Shown here one piece after another: positions 35,570 through 43,808 of a DNA stretch of 64,000 nucleotides. The notes under the pieces are model-generated. The model worked only from the letters and a program-made list of their open reading frames with translations. It did no database searches and was not told where the DNA came from. Origin of the DNA: Rhizobium brockwellii (GTDB taxonomy: Bacteria > Pseudomonadota > Alphaproteobacteria > Rhizobiales > Rhizobiaceae). Both the position numbers and the translations under genes were made by a program. The stretch lies in contig NZ_CP053440.1 of the NCBI RefSeq assembly GCF_000769405.2, positions 372,001 to 436,000 of the forward strand. The letters are read 5' to 3'. How positions within the stretch are numbered: position 1 is the stretch's first letter; the number at the start of each line of letters is the position of its first letter.

Positions 35570-36784
35570 TCAAGCAACCATCCGCGCCAATGCGCAGCGC
35601 GACCAGAGCGAATGCAGTGCCTCGACCAGATGGGCGATATCGGCGTCGGAATGCAGCGGCGTCGGCGTGATGCGCAGGCGCTCGGTCTTCTTCGGCACGG
35701 TGGGATAGTTGATCGGCTGGACGTAGACGCCGCAATTGTCGAGCAGCAGGTCGGAGATCCACTTGCACTTGGCCGCATCGCCGACCAGCACCGGCACAAT
35801 ATGGCTCGGATTGGGCATATGCGGAATGCCGCGCTGGTCGAGCAGTGCTCTCAGCTTGCGGACACGGTTCTGATGCCGGGCGCGCTCGAACTGGCTGACC
35901 TTCAGGTGCTGGATCGAGGCGACAGCGCCGGCGGCCAGTGCCGGCGGCAGCGCCGTGGTGAAGATGAAGCCGGAGGCAAACGAGCGGATGAAATCGCAAA
36001 GTGCCGTTGAAGCGGCGATATAGCCGCCCATCACCCCGAAAGCCTTGCCGAGCGTACCCTCGATCACCGTCAACCGGTCCATCAGCCCCTCGCGCTCGGC
36101 AATGCCGCCGCCGCGCGGACCGTACATACCGACGCCATGCACTTCGTCGAGATAGGTCATCGCGCCATATTTGTCGGCGAGATCGCAAATCTCTTTGATC
36201 GGGGCGATATCCCCGTCCATCGAATAAACACTCTCGAAGGCGATCAGCTTCGGCGCCTTCGGATCGGCGGCCTTGAGCTTGGCTTCGAGATCGGCCACGT
36301 CATTGTGCTTCCAGATCACCTTCTCGCACTTGGCATAGCGGATGCCCTCGATCATCGAGGCATGGTTCAGCGCGTCGGAGAAGATGATGAGGCCGGGGAT
36401 CTTTGCGCCGAGCGTACCAAGGGCTGCCCAGTTGGAAACATAACCCGATGTGAAGATCAGCGCTGCTTCCTTGCCGTGCAGATCGGCAAGCTCACGCTCG
36501 AGCATGACGTGATGGTGGTTGGTGCCAGAAATATTCCGGGTGCCTCCCGCACCCGCGCCACAGTGGTCGATGGCGTTCTTCATCGCCTCGATCACCTTCG
36601 GATGCTGGCCCATGCCGAGATAGTCGTTGGAGCACCAGACCGTGACTTCCTTCTCGCCGTCCGCGGTGTAACGCGTCGCGCGGGGAAAATTGCCGCGGTG
36701 ACGTTCGAGATCGGCAAAAACGCGGTAACGGCCCTCGGTATGAAGCCCGTCCAGCTCGTTTTTGAAAAACGCTTCGAAATCCAT
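35570..36784 (-). CDS. hemA: 5-aminolevulinate synthase
   Basis: 404 residues. It condenses glycine and succinyl-CoA to 5-aminolevulinate, the first step of heme synthesis in alphaproteobacteria, using pyridoxal phosphate. Family motifs are clear: [55 protein letters not shown], and the cofactor lysine K247 in EGTLGKAFG. Length is normal. The ATG at 36784 has GGGGAG eight bases upstream. A FixK box 53 bases ahead predicts induction at low oxygen, which would match heme supply to cbb3 oxidase and cytochrome c production from the neighbouring genes. Confidence 0.97.
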   Translation of the reverse strand: MDFEAFFKNELDGLHTEGRYRVFADLERHRGNFPRATRYTADGEKEVTVWCSNDYLGMGQHPKVIEAMKNAIDHCGAGAGGTRNISGTNHHHVMLERELADLHGKEAALIFTSGYVSNWAALGTLGAKIPGLIIFSDALNHASMIEGIRYAKCEKVIWKHNDVADLEAKLKAADPKAPKLIAFESVYSMDGDIAPIKEICDLADKYGAMTYLDEVHGVGMYGPRGGGIAEREGLMDRLTVIEGTLGKAFGVMGGYIAASTALCDFIRSFASGFIFTTALPPALAAGAVASIQHLKVSQFERARHQNRVRKLRALLDQRGIPHMPNPSHIVPVLVGDAAKCKWISDLLLDNCGVYVQPINYPTVPKKTERLRITPTPLHSDADIAHLVEALHSLWSRCALARMVA

Positions 36785-36837
36785 GTGCACGCTCCCCTGT
36801 GTGATCGGACCAATACATGGTGAGGGTTGCAGCGTAA

Positions 36838-36851
36838 TTGATCTCGATCAA
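36838..36851 (-). promoter_or_regulatory. FixK/FNR box upstream of hemA
   Basis: TTGATCTCGATCAA, a perfect match to the anaerobox, 53 bases ahead of the hemA ATG. Because the site is nearly symmetric it could also act on the plus strand towards the thioredoxin-like gene. Confidence 0.85.
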
Positions 36852-37071
36852 GTCGGACGAAGGCCGCGCGCCGGGCGGCTAACGCTTCGGCTGAAGGAAC
36901 TTTGAGGAACTGCCGCGATGCACCGAGGAGCGCCTGGTCGCGCTCCGTCATTCCAATCTTTGCGGTCGATAAGCCGGTTGTTTTATCAGTATCAATTATC
37001 GGAGCGGCGTCTGGGATTAAGGCTCGAAGGTATGAGCCCAATCACACATCTTATAAACGCAATCGTCGGCG

Positions 37072-37509
37072 TTGGCGAGACGCCGACATCCAGCCGTCGA
37101 TCTCGCGCCGCTTGCCGGTCTTCAAGCGCCAAGCCTGAACGATCAGACACTGGATGGTCATATCGCCGTCGTCAACATCTTCGCGTTCTGGTGCGTTCCC
37201 TGTCGGCTAGAACATCCGGCGCCGATGGAACTTGCCAAAGATCCTCGCATAAAGCTGGTCGGCATCAACTTCAAGGACGCCCCAGAGAAGGCCGCAGCCT
37301 TCCTTCAGGAGAACGGCAATCCGTTCGCGGCAATCGGAATCGACACCACGGGAAGAAGCCCGATCGACTGGGGAGCCTATGGCGTCCCGGAAACATTCGT
37401 TATCGATCGCACGGGGCGAATTGTCTTGAGACATGTGGGACCGATCGACGAAAAAAGCCTCACGATGGATATTCTGCCTGTTTTAGAAGAGATCATCGCC
37501 GCCGAATGA
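37072..37509 (+). CDS. CcmG/DsbE-like thioredoxin-fold protein, N-terminally truncated
   Basis: 145 residues in the open frame. It has the redox motif FWCVPCR, then LVGINFKDAPEKAAAFL, NPFAAIGID and WGAYGVPETFVIDRTGRIV with the conserved cis-proline region. This is the CcmG (CycY) pattern, a thiol-disulfide oxidoreductase for cytochrome c maturation. Real CcmG has an N-terminal membrane anchor of about 50 residues; here the frame opens with a TTG and charged residues and no anchor is present, so export is not expected. It is probably a decayed copy, although the catalytic part is intact. The gap 36852-37071 shows no gene. Confidence 0.65.
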   Translation: MARRRHPAVDLAPLAGLQAPSLNDQTLDGHIAVVNIFAFWCVPCRLEHPAPMELAKDPRIKLVGINFKDAPEKAAAFLQENGNPFAAIGIDTTGRSPIDWGAYGVPETFVIDRTGRIVLRHVGPIDEKSLTMDILPVLEEIIAAE

Positions 37510-37531
37510 GCACTGCCTCTTCCAGCCGTGT

Positions 37532-37545
37532 TTGACCTCTATCAA
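37532..37545 (+). promoter_or_regulatory. FixK/FNR box with no protein gene behind it
   Basis: TTGACCTCTATCAA, a full match. The nearest plus-strand gene ends at 37509 upstream, and downstream to 37936 there is no plus-strand protein gene. It points at a run of stem-loops starting 40 bases downstream. Confidence 0.7.
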
Positions 37546-37579
37546 AGAAACGGCCTCGCTTATTGAGTATGTCAGTTTG

Positions 37580-37668
37580 GCGGGTCGGGATATTCCCGTG
37601 TCAAGGGGGAAACTTGACAGAGGCTCGCTCGGTTAGGGCGCAACACCGAGCGAGCCTCCTCGCGTCAA
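37580..37668 (+). ncRNA. Candidate FixK-controlled small RNA with three adjacent stem-loops
   Basis: A class II FixK site centred at 37538.5 would start transcription near 37580. From there three perfect stem-loops follow without gaps. First, CGGGA-TAT-TCCCG (37586-37598). Second, TGTCAAG and CTTGACA around seven bases (37599-37619). Third, GAGGCTCGCTCGG and CCGAGCGAGCCTC around thirteen bases (37620-37658). No open frame is present. There is no U-run after the last stem, so the 3' end is uncertain. The alternative is that the third hairpin is only a two-way terminator between convergent genes. Confidence 0.4.
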
Positions 37669-37936
37669 ATTCGCTCTCAACAACGAGCGCCGGCCGAAGC
37701 CGCGCCGTTAGGCGCGGGCGGCAGTGCCGCAAGCTTTAGAACTTCGGGTGTCCAAAACCCGCGAGATTGTCTGGTTGAGGCAAGCAGCGATTTCGCTAAA
37801 TCTTTGCGAGAGAAGCGGGTCGAACACCAGCGGGTGCCCATACGATGCATTATCGCCGCATATGCTCCGATATCCGGAAATTGGTATCCGCGGATGTGCC
37901 GATATTGCTGGGCGCTTAACAGCATAGAGGGCTGTC

Positions 37937-38617
37937 TTAGCCCACCTCGGTGCCTGTCAGCCGGGCGATCTGGAGCCGGTCACGATAGGCGCCGACGCCC
38001 AGGCTTTCGACCAGGGTGCGAACAGCCTTTTGCTTCAGCTCCGACTCCACGTTGCCATCGAGTGTCACCTGGCCGTTCTTGACGGTCACCTGGACCTTCT
38101 GGGGCGTTATCCCCAAGTCCGACCTCAGGCGCGTTCGGACCGCCAGCTTGATCGATTCATCTTCTTTTGGCAGTGGCGCCGTCTGGGCGTCGATGATCAG
38201 GCCGAGGATGTCCCTGCGGCTGACAATCCCGACTAGGCGCCCCTCCTCGACGATCGGCAGACGCTTGATCCGGTGCGCCTGGAGGCTTTCGGCGATATCC
38301 GCTACCTCGCTGTCGGGGCTCGCCACGATCACATCGTGAGCCATGACATCGGCGACACACCAGCCATTGCTGGAGATATATCGCTCAAGATCGATCTCGG
38401 ATATGATTTCGGGTGCGCGGGCGGCGCGGGGAGCGAACCGAATCTCTCTCCGCAACAGCAGATCGCCCTCTGTCAGCATTCCGCAGACGCGGCCTTCATC
38501 ATCAATGACAGGAAGGCCGCTGACGTTGTTTTGCATCATGACAGCGACGGCGTGGCGTATACCGACCGCTGGACCGATCGACACCACGTTAGTGGTCATT
38601 ATCTCCTTCGCCTGCAT
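37937..38617 (-). CDS. CBS-domain pair protein with C-terminal BON domain
   Basis: 226 residues: two CBS motifs (EIMTTNVVSIGPAVGIRHAV to about residue 60, and VMAHDVIVASPDSEVADIAE to about 150), then a BON domain (about 165-225) with KVQVTVKNGQVTLDGNVESE. CBS pairs usually bind adenosine nucleotides; BON domains contact membranes or partners. The start at 38617 is chosen for GAGGCAGGACAA ahead of it. A FixK box lies 65 bases upstream, overlapping the ccmH stop codon. Soluble, function unknown; the low-oxygen setting suggests a role in energy-status sensing. Confidence 0.88.
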   Translation of the reverse strand: MQAKEIMTTNVVSIGPAVGIRHAVAVMMQNNVSGLPVIDDEGRVCGMLTEGDLLLRREIRFAPRAARAPEIISEIDLERYISSNGWCVADVMAHDVIVASPDSEVADIAESLQAHRIKRLPIVEEGRLVGIVSRRDILGLIIDAQTAPLPKEDESIKLAVRTRLRSDLGITPQKVQVTVKNGQVTLDGNVESELKQKAVRTLVESLGVGAYRDRLQIARLTGTEVG

Positions 38618-38682
38618 TTGTCCTGCCTCGTTTATGGGAATTGTTGCTGGGACGACCATAGTGCGACCTCGTCGAGCCGCCA

Positions 38683-38696
38683 TTGATCTTCGTCAA
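38683..38696 (-). promoter_or_regulatory. FixK/FNR box upstream of the CBS-BON gene
   Basis: TTGATCTTCGTCAA, a full match to TTGAY-N4-RTCAA. It overlaps the ccmH stop codon (38693-38695) and lies 65 bases ahead of the CBS-BON start, so this gene can be switched on separately from the ccm operon. Confidence 0.75.
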
Positions 38697-39160
38697 ACAA
38701 TGCGATCGTCACGAAGCAGCTCGCTCAGCCGCGCCCGCTCGTCTGCCGTCAGCTTGCTGCCGGTCGGCTTGCCGGCCCTCTTGCGCGCAAAGACCAGCAG
38801 CGACAGCCCGCCGGCCAGCACCAGCAGCACAGGGGCACCCCAGAGCAGCACCGTCTTCATGCTGACACGCGGCTTCAAGAGCACGAACTCGCCGTAGCGC
38901 GAGACGATATAGGTCAGCACCGCCTCGTCGCTGTCGCCGTCGGTGATGCGCTCGCGCACCAGCAGGCGCAGGTCCTTGGCCAGATCGGCATTGGAATCGT
39001 CGATCGACTGGTTCTGGCAGACCATGCAGCGCAGTTCCGCCGAAAGGGTGCGGGCCCGCGCCTCGAGCGCCGGATCGGCCAGCACCTCGTCCGGATTGAC
39101 GGCAAAGGCGGGGGCCGCCATCAGCAGCATAGCGAAAGCCAGGAGCAGACGCCGCATCAT
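38693..39160 (-). CDS. ccmH: Cytochrome c maturation protein CcmH (CycL)
   Basis: 155 residues. It reduces the heme-binding cysteines of apocytochrome c in the periplasm as part of the heme lyase complex. Signal peptide [20 protein letters not shown], active site [10 protein letters not shown] (C45 and C48), a three-helix domain, then one membrane anchor [20 protein letters not shown] near residues 105-125. Normal length for the short rhizobial CcmH. Its start overlaps the end of ccmF by four bases. Last gene of ccmIEFH. Confidence 0.95.
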   Translation of the reverse strand: MMRRLLLAFAMLLMAAPAFAVNPDEVLADPALEARARTLSAELRCMVCQNQSIDDSNADLAKDLRLLVRERITDGDSDEAVLTYIVSRYGEFVLLKPRVSMKTVLLWGAPVLLVLAGGLSLLVFARKRAGKPTGSKLTADERARLSELLRDDRIV

Positions 39161-41154
39161 TCCGCCGGCTCCAGTGCGGGAGCTGCCGGCCTTGCCGGCT
39201 TCGCCTTGCGGCGCGGGGCGCCGACACGCAGGCGCCGGTCGCTGAGCGAGACGAGGCCGCCGAAGGCCATGAACACCGCTCCACCCCAGATGCAGAGAAT
39301 GAACGGCTTCCACCAGATGCGCACGACGATACCGCCGTCCTTGGTGGCGTCGCCCAGGGAGACATAGAGCTGGCTAAGCCCGAAGGTCAGAATGCCGGCC
39401 TCTGTCGTCGGCATCTGTCGGGCGGTATAGAGGCGCTTGGCCGACCAGGTATCGGCAACCACGACACCGGCGCGCCGGATGGTGAAGTGGCCGCGTTCCT
39501 CGGTATAGTTCGGCCCGGTCGCCGGCTGCATGCCGTCGAAATGCAGACTGTAACCACCGGCCTCGGTCACCTCGCCCGGCTTCATCTCGATGACATGCTC
39601 GCTCTGGAACGTCGTCACCGCAACGATGCCGAGCACGGTGACGCCGAGCCCGGCATGGGCAAGGGCCGTGCCAAAGGCCGAACGCGGCAGGCCGGAAAGC
39701 CGGCGCCAGGCGAGACTGCCCGCGACCTTGCCGATGCCGGCGCGGTACCAGAGATCGGCTACCGCACCGAGGATCAGGAACAGCCCGGCAGCGAGGCCGA
39801 GGACGGCAAGCACCGGCCCGCCATGTTGGACGTAGAAGAAGACCACTGCGGCAAGGAAGGCCAGACCCGCGACGACATAGAGCCGCTGCAGGGCACCCAG
39901 CAGATCGCCGCGCTTCCAGGCGAGCATCGGCCCGAAGGGCACGATGACGACCAGCGGCGCCATCAGCAGGCCGAAGGTCAGGTTGAAGAAGGGCGCTCCG
40001 ACGGAAATCTTGTCGCCGGTCAGCGTTTCCAGCAGCAGCGGATAGAGCGTGCCTGTGAGCACCGTGCCGCAGGCGACCGTCAGGATCAGATTGTTGACGA
40101 CGAGCGCGCCCTCGCGCGAAATCGGCGCAAACAGCCCGCCGGCCGACAGCTTCGGCGCGCGGAAGGCGAAGAGCGACAGCGCCCCGCCGATGAAGATCAG
40201 CAGAATGCAGAGAATGAAGACGCCGCGGGAGGGATCGCTGGCAAAGGCATGCACCGAGGTCAGCACGCCGGAGCGCACCAGGAAGGTGCCCATCAGCGAC
40301 AGCGAGAAGGTGAGGATGGCGAGCAGCACCGTCCAGATCTTCAGCGCCTCGCGCTTTTCCATGACAAGCGCCGAATGCAGCAAGGCGGTGCCGGCGAGCC
40401 ACGGCATGAAGGAGGCGTTTTCCACCGGGTCCCAGAACCACCAGCCGCCCCAGCCGAGCTCATAATAGGCCCAGTAGGAGCCCATGGCGATGCCAAGCGT
40501 CAGAAAGGTCCAGGCAGCCAGCGTCCAGGGCCGCACCCAGCGTGCCCAGGCGGCGTCGATGCGCCCTTCCAGAAGGGCCGCAACGGCAAAGGAAAAGCAG
40601 ACGGAGAAGCCGACATAACCGAGATAGAGCAGCGGCGGATGGATCGCGAGGCCGACATCCTGAAGAACCGGGTTGAGATCGCGGCCCTCGGCCGGCGCCG
40701 GATCGAGACGGAGGAAGGGATTGGAGGTCAGCAGGATGAACAGCGTGAAGGCGACCGAAATCCAGGCCTGCACGGCCAATACGTTGGCCTTCAGCGTCTC
40801 CGGCAGATTGCGGCCGAAGACGGCGACCAGCGCGCTGAACAGCGTCAGGATCAACAGCCAGAGCAGCATCGATCCCTCGTGATTGCCCCAGACGCCGGAA
40901 TATTTATAGAGCAGCGGCACCAGCGAATGCGAATTCTCCCAGACGTTCTCGACCGAGAAATCCGAGACGACATGGGCATAAGTCAACACACCGAAGGAGA
41001 AAGCCACCAGCGCAAACATCGCCAGCGAGCCGATCGTCGCCACATCCATCATCGCCCGGTCATGACGGCGGGCTCCGATCACTGGAACGATGGAGAGAAT
41101 GAGCGCCGTTGCCAGCGCCAGCACCAGCGCGTAATGGCCGATCTCGATGATCAT
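39157..41154 (-). CDS. ccmF: Cytochrome c heme lyase subunit CcmF (CycK)
   Basis: 665 residues and many membrane helices (about 15). The heme-handling motif [19 protein letters not shown] is present, with conserved periplasmic histidines nearby (for example in HPPLLYLGY). CcmF with CcmH and CcmI attaches heme, delivered by CcmE, to cytochrome c. The true start is the ATG at 41154; a longer frame reaches into ccmE. It overlaps both neighbours by four bases. Needed here for the c-type hemes of FixO and FixP. Confidence 0.97.
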   Translation of the reverse strand: MIIEIGHYALVLALATALILSIVPVIGARRHDRAMMDVATIGSLAMFALVAFSFGVLTYAHVVSDFSVENVWENSHSLVPLLYKYSGVWGNHEGSMLLWLLILTLFSALVAVFGRNLPETLKANVLAVQAWISVAFTLFILLTSNPFLRLDPAPAEGRDLNPVLQDVGLAIHPPLLYLGYVGFSVCFSFAVAALLEGRIDAAWARWVRPWTLAAWTFLTLGIAMGSYWAYYELGWGGWWFWDPVENASFMPWLAGTALLHSALVMEKREALKIWTVLLAILTFSLSLMGTFLVRSGVLTSVHAFASDPSRGVFILCILLIFIGGALSLFAFRAPKLSAGGLFAPISREGALVVNNLILTVACGTVLTGTLYPLLLETLTGDKISVGAPFFNLTFGLLMAPLVVIVPFGPMLAWKRGDLLGALQRLYVVAGLAFLAAVVFFYVQHGGPVLAVLGLAAGLFLILGAVADLWYRAGIGKVAGSLAWRRLSGLPRSAFGTALAHAGLGVTVLGIVAVTTFQSEHVIEMKPGEVTEAGGYSLHFDGMQPATGPNYTEERGHFTIRRAGVVVADTWSAKRLYTARQMPTTEAGILTFGLSQLYVSLGDATKDGGIVVRIWWKPFILCIWGGAVFMAFGGLVSLSDRRLRVGAPRRKAKPARPAAPALEPAE

Positions 41155-41663
41155 GGCGTCGCCTTCACTTCCTGTCCCTGAGCTTGCTTTCCCTGAGCTT
41201 CCTTCCCAGGGTTCTCCTGGCCTTGGCCTTCCTTCCACAGCCCTTGGGATTTCAGCCTGTCGGCGACGTCCTTCGGCATATAGGTCTCGTCGTGCTTGGC
41301 AAGCACGGTGTCGGCGACGAAGACGTTGGTCCCGGCGGCAAACATGCCTTCGGTGACGACGCCCTGGCCCTCGCGGAAGAGATCGGGAAGGATGCCGGTA
41401 TATTTGACCTTCACGGCATTGGTGCTGCCGTCGGTGACGGCAAATTCCACCGTTGAGCCGGTGCCGCGCACGACACTGCCCTCACCGACCAGGCCGCCGA
41501 GCCGGATGCGGGTTTCCGGCGCCACCGGCGTCTTGGCGAGATCCGCCGGCATGTAGAAATAGGCGACTGACTGGCTGAAGGCGAACATCACCAGCAGCAC
41601 GGCGGCGAGGATGAAGCCCATGCCGCCGGCAATCACCGCCAGGCGCTTCTGCTTGCGCGTCAT
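41151..41663 (-). CDS. ccmE: Heme chaperone CcmE (CycJ)
   Basis: 170 residues: a short N-terminal cytoplasmic tail, one membrane anchor (about residues 9-28), then a periplasmic OB-fold. His124 in [10 protein letters not shown] is the residue that binds heme covalently, and Tyr128 follows as expected. A disordered, Lys/Gln-rich C-terminal tail completes it. Its ATG overlaps the ccmI stop by four bases. It carries heme from CcmC to the CcmF complex. Confidence 0.96.
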   Translation of the reverse strand: MTRKQKRLAVIAGGMGFILAAVLLVMFAFSQSVAYFYMPADLAKTPVAPETRIRLGGLVGEGSVVRGTGSTVEFAVTDGSTNAVKVKYTGILPDLFREGQGVVTEGMFAAGTNVFVADTVLAKHDETYMPKDVADRLKSQGLWKEGQGQENPGKEAQGKQAQGQEVKATP

Positions 41664-42841
41664 TGCGTCGCTTCCTCCGTGGCTATGCCGAGTTCCCTGG
41701 CAAGCGCCAGCAATTGCCTGCCCTGTTCGCCAGGCGGCGGAAAGGCCGCAAGCCCGCGTTTCAGGGCGCCGGCGGCGCGATCCTTGTCGTTCAATACGGC
41801 GTAAGAGCGGACGAGCCGCATCCATCCCTCGAAATTGTTCGGATCCTCGCTGAGCTTGGCATCGAGGCTCTCGACCATGCCGCGGATCATCTGCTGCCGG
41901 TCGCCGGCGTTCATCGTCTCGGCCGCTGCCACATCTTGCTGCGTGGGATTGCCCGGGGCACTTGGATCGGCGCCCGGGGCAGCCGGATTGGCGCCCGCCG
42001 GATCGGCGCCTGCCTTAGCGCCGCCGTTCATGGCGATATGCTCGTTGACCAACGGCAGCCAGGGCGCATCGGCGGGTGATTGTTTTGCCAGCGTCTCGAA
42101 AGCCTGGCGCGCCTCGTTTGGCCGTCCCGCCTGCTCCATGCTGAGGGCGATGTAGAAGCGGGCACGCGGGTTTTCCGGTTCGAGCTGAAGTATCTGTCGC
42201 AGGACATCGAACGTCTCCTCGGTCACCGAACCATGCGCCTCAGCCATCAGGGCCTCTGCAAGGCCACCCAGGCGATGAACGTTCGGGCCGAGCAGACGCA
42301 GGGTATTGCGGTAAGCTGACCTTGCGTCGACGACTCGGCTGGTCCTCAGGTAGATCGGGGCGATCACATCCCATCCGCGACCATCATCCGGCTGGCTCGC
42401 GAGATGGCGCTCTGCTTTCGCGACCAGTATTGCAATATCCTGGCCAGGCTCTTCCAACCGTGCTTGCAACGGCCGCGACGGCATGTCTGGGGAACCCACG
42501 AGAACATAGAGGCCGATGCTTGCCAGAGGAAGAAATGCGACCACCGCCAACCTCAGCCACCGACGCGGATGACGCGGATGCGGCAATCTCTGGCGTTCTT
42601 CGCGCTTCGGCTCGCTTGCCTTGAAAAGCCGCCGCGCCGTTTCGGCTCGCGCGTATTCATACTCGTTTCGGCCGATTTCGTTCGCCTGCAATTCTCTGTC
42701 GAGTTCGAGAAGTTGGTCTCGATAGACCCGAGCCGCGTCAGCCTCGCCGCCGTTGACCCGGACGCGGCCTGACGCAAGCGGATGAAGAAGAGAGGCGATT
42801 ATGGCAGCCGTGATGACCGCGAAAACAATCCAAATAACCAT
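41660..42841 (-). CDS. ccmI: Cytochrome c maturation protein CcmI (CycH)
   Basis: 393 residues. Two N-terminal membrane helices ([18 protein letters not shown] near residues 2-19, and a second near 85-105) flank a basic cytoplasmic loop with [18 protein letters not shown], the CcmI signature; a periplasmic TPR-like domain follows. It chaperones apocytochrome c to the lyase. First gene of ccmIEFH, with a symmetric FixK box 53 bases upstream. A low-complexity Ala/Pro/Gly stretch (about residues 287-305) sits in the periplasmic part. Confidence 0.93.
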   Translation of the reverse strand: MVIWIVFAVITAAIIASLLHPLASGRVRVNGGEADAARVYRDQLLELDRELQANEIGRNEYEYARAETARRLFKASEPKREERQRLPHPRHPRRWLRLAVVAFLPLASIGLYVLVGSPDMPSRPLQARLEEPGQDIAILVAKAERHLASQPDDGRGWDVIAPIYLRTSRVVDARSAYRNTLRLLGPNVHRLGGLAEALMAEAHGSVTEETFDVLRQILQLEPENPRARFYIALSMEQAGRPNEARQAFETLAKQSPADAPWLPLVNEHIAMNGGAKAGADPAGANPAAPGADPSAPGNPTQQDVAAAETMNAGDRQQMIRGMVESLDAKLSEDPNNFEGWMRLVRSYAVLNDKDRAAGALKRGLAAFPPPGEQGRQLLALARELGIATEEATQ

Positions 42842-42894
42842 AACGTCCAGACGCCTTTTTGCGCTTGAACATACCGAGGCTGGAGGGCGGCACA

Positions 42895-42908
42895 TTGACC
42901 GCGGTCAA
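42895..42908 (-). promoter_or_regulatory. FixK/FNR box upstream of ccmIEFH
   Basis: TTGACCGCGGTCAA, a perfect 14-bp palindrome and full match to the box, 53 bases ahead of the ccmI ATG, the same distance as at hemA. Confidence 0.82.
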
Positions 42909-42943
42909 CTACGACGAGCTCTTCCAATCCCAATTTTGCAAGT

Positions 42944-43615
42944 TCAGCACGCTTCGCGAAGCTGATCGACGTTATCGACCAGGACGACCTTGCCTCTGAC
43001 TTCGACGCCCGATGCCGCCAGCGCCGCAAACGCGCGGGAAAGGGCTTCCGGCGCCAGTCCCAGTTTGCCGGCCAGGATTCTCTTCCGGTAAGGAAGGCGG
43101 AACGTGACCCGCGAGGTGATCGTCGAGGCGGGGCAGCGGCTCACAAGGTAGTTTGCCACCCGTTGCGCGGCTGTGAGCAATCGGTCTCCCGCAATACAAT
43201 CCATCGCACCGAGCAGGTGCCTGACCATGATGCGCATGACATTCCGGTGTACGATCGGATGTTGGTCGGCGAATGCCTGCAAGTCCGCAAGCGCGAACAG
43301 CGCGACCTCGGCCCCGTCGGCGGACCGCGCGCTATAAGCGTAGGAGCCGCCCCCCGAGAGGAGATATTCCCCAAAGGTGTCGCCCGGCTCGCACACGCAG
43401 ATATCCGCCTCGCGCCCGGTGGATTCCGATTTTGAAAGTCGGACAAACCCGTTCATGACGCAGTAGACGAACGACGCCTTCTGGCCCTCGGCTACGATCT
43501 TCTCGTCAGCAGCGAAGCTTCGAAGCTCAGCCATTGCCGTGAATTGCTCCACAGTCGCCTGATCCAAACCAGCGAACAGCTCAGACTGCAGAAGCACAGA
43601 ATTTTTCGCAAGCAT
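42944..43615 (-). CDS. Crp/Fnr-family transcriptional regulator
   Basis: 223 residues. N-terminal cyclic-nucleotide-type beta-barrel (about 10-130) and a C-terminal winged helix with RILAGKLGLAPEALSRAFAA, where E-x-x-S-R matches the residues that read TTGAY half-sites in FNR/FixK. There is no N-terminal cysteine cluster, so it should not hold an Fe-S sensor. Some features (LGLAPEALSRAF) are closer to NnrR/Dnr-type nitric-oxide regulators than to FixK. It follows fixS by about 35 bases in the same direction, so it may be transcribed with fixGHIS. The start at 43615 has AGGA close ahead. Confidence 0.85.
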   Translation of the reverse strand: MLAKNSVLLQSELFAGLDQATVEQFTAMAELRSFAADEKIVAEGQKASFVYCVMNGFVRLSKSESTGREADICVCEPGDTFGEYLLSGGGSYAYSARSADGAEVALFALADLQAFADQHPIVHRNVMRIMVRHLLGAMDCIAGDRLLTAAQRVANYLVSRCPASTITSRVTFRLPYRKRILAGKLGLAPEALSRAFAALAASGVEVRGKVVLVDNVDQLREAC

Positions 43616-43649
43616 CCATCTTCCTTTCGTGTTTGGACCCAGTGTGTGG

Positions 43650-43808
43650 TTAGGGTTTTCGTTGATCGGTTTCGTCCTCGGCGAGGATTCGCCAGGCGGC
43701 GCCTTGAAGGTCGTCATACTGGCCGCTCCTCAGCGACCAAAGGAATGCCAGAAGTCCCATTCCTCCCATCAGCAGCGCGATCGGTATGAGATAGATCAAC
43801 ATGTTCAT
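43650..43808 (-). CDS. fixS: cbb3 oxidase maturation protein FixS (CcoS)
   Basis: 52 residues, one membrane helix: MNMLIYLIPIALLMGGMGLL, then AFLWSLRSGQYDDLQG, which is the CcoS signature (W..RSGQ.DDL.G). It is too short for most gene-finding cut-offs. The ATG overlaps the fixI stop by four bases (ATGA), the conserved coupling in fixGHIS. CcoS is needed for loading cofactors into the cbb3 oxidase. Confidence 0.95.
   Translation of the reverse strand: MNMLIYLIPIALLMGGMGLLAFLWSLRSGQYDDLQGAAWRILAEDETDQRKP

Noticed and set aside
37677..37925. 82-codon minus-strand frame downstream of the sRNA candidate
   Set aside because: No ribosome-binding site, no recognisable family; left as unassigned sequence between 37669 and 37936.
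39487..41181. A 564-codon plus-strand frame antisense to ccmF
   Set aside because: Charged, low-complexity translation; ccmF on the minus strand has clear family motifs and coupled starts.
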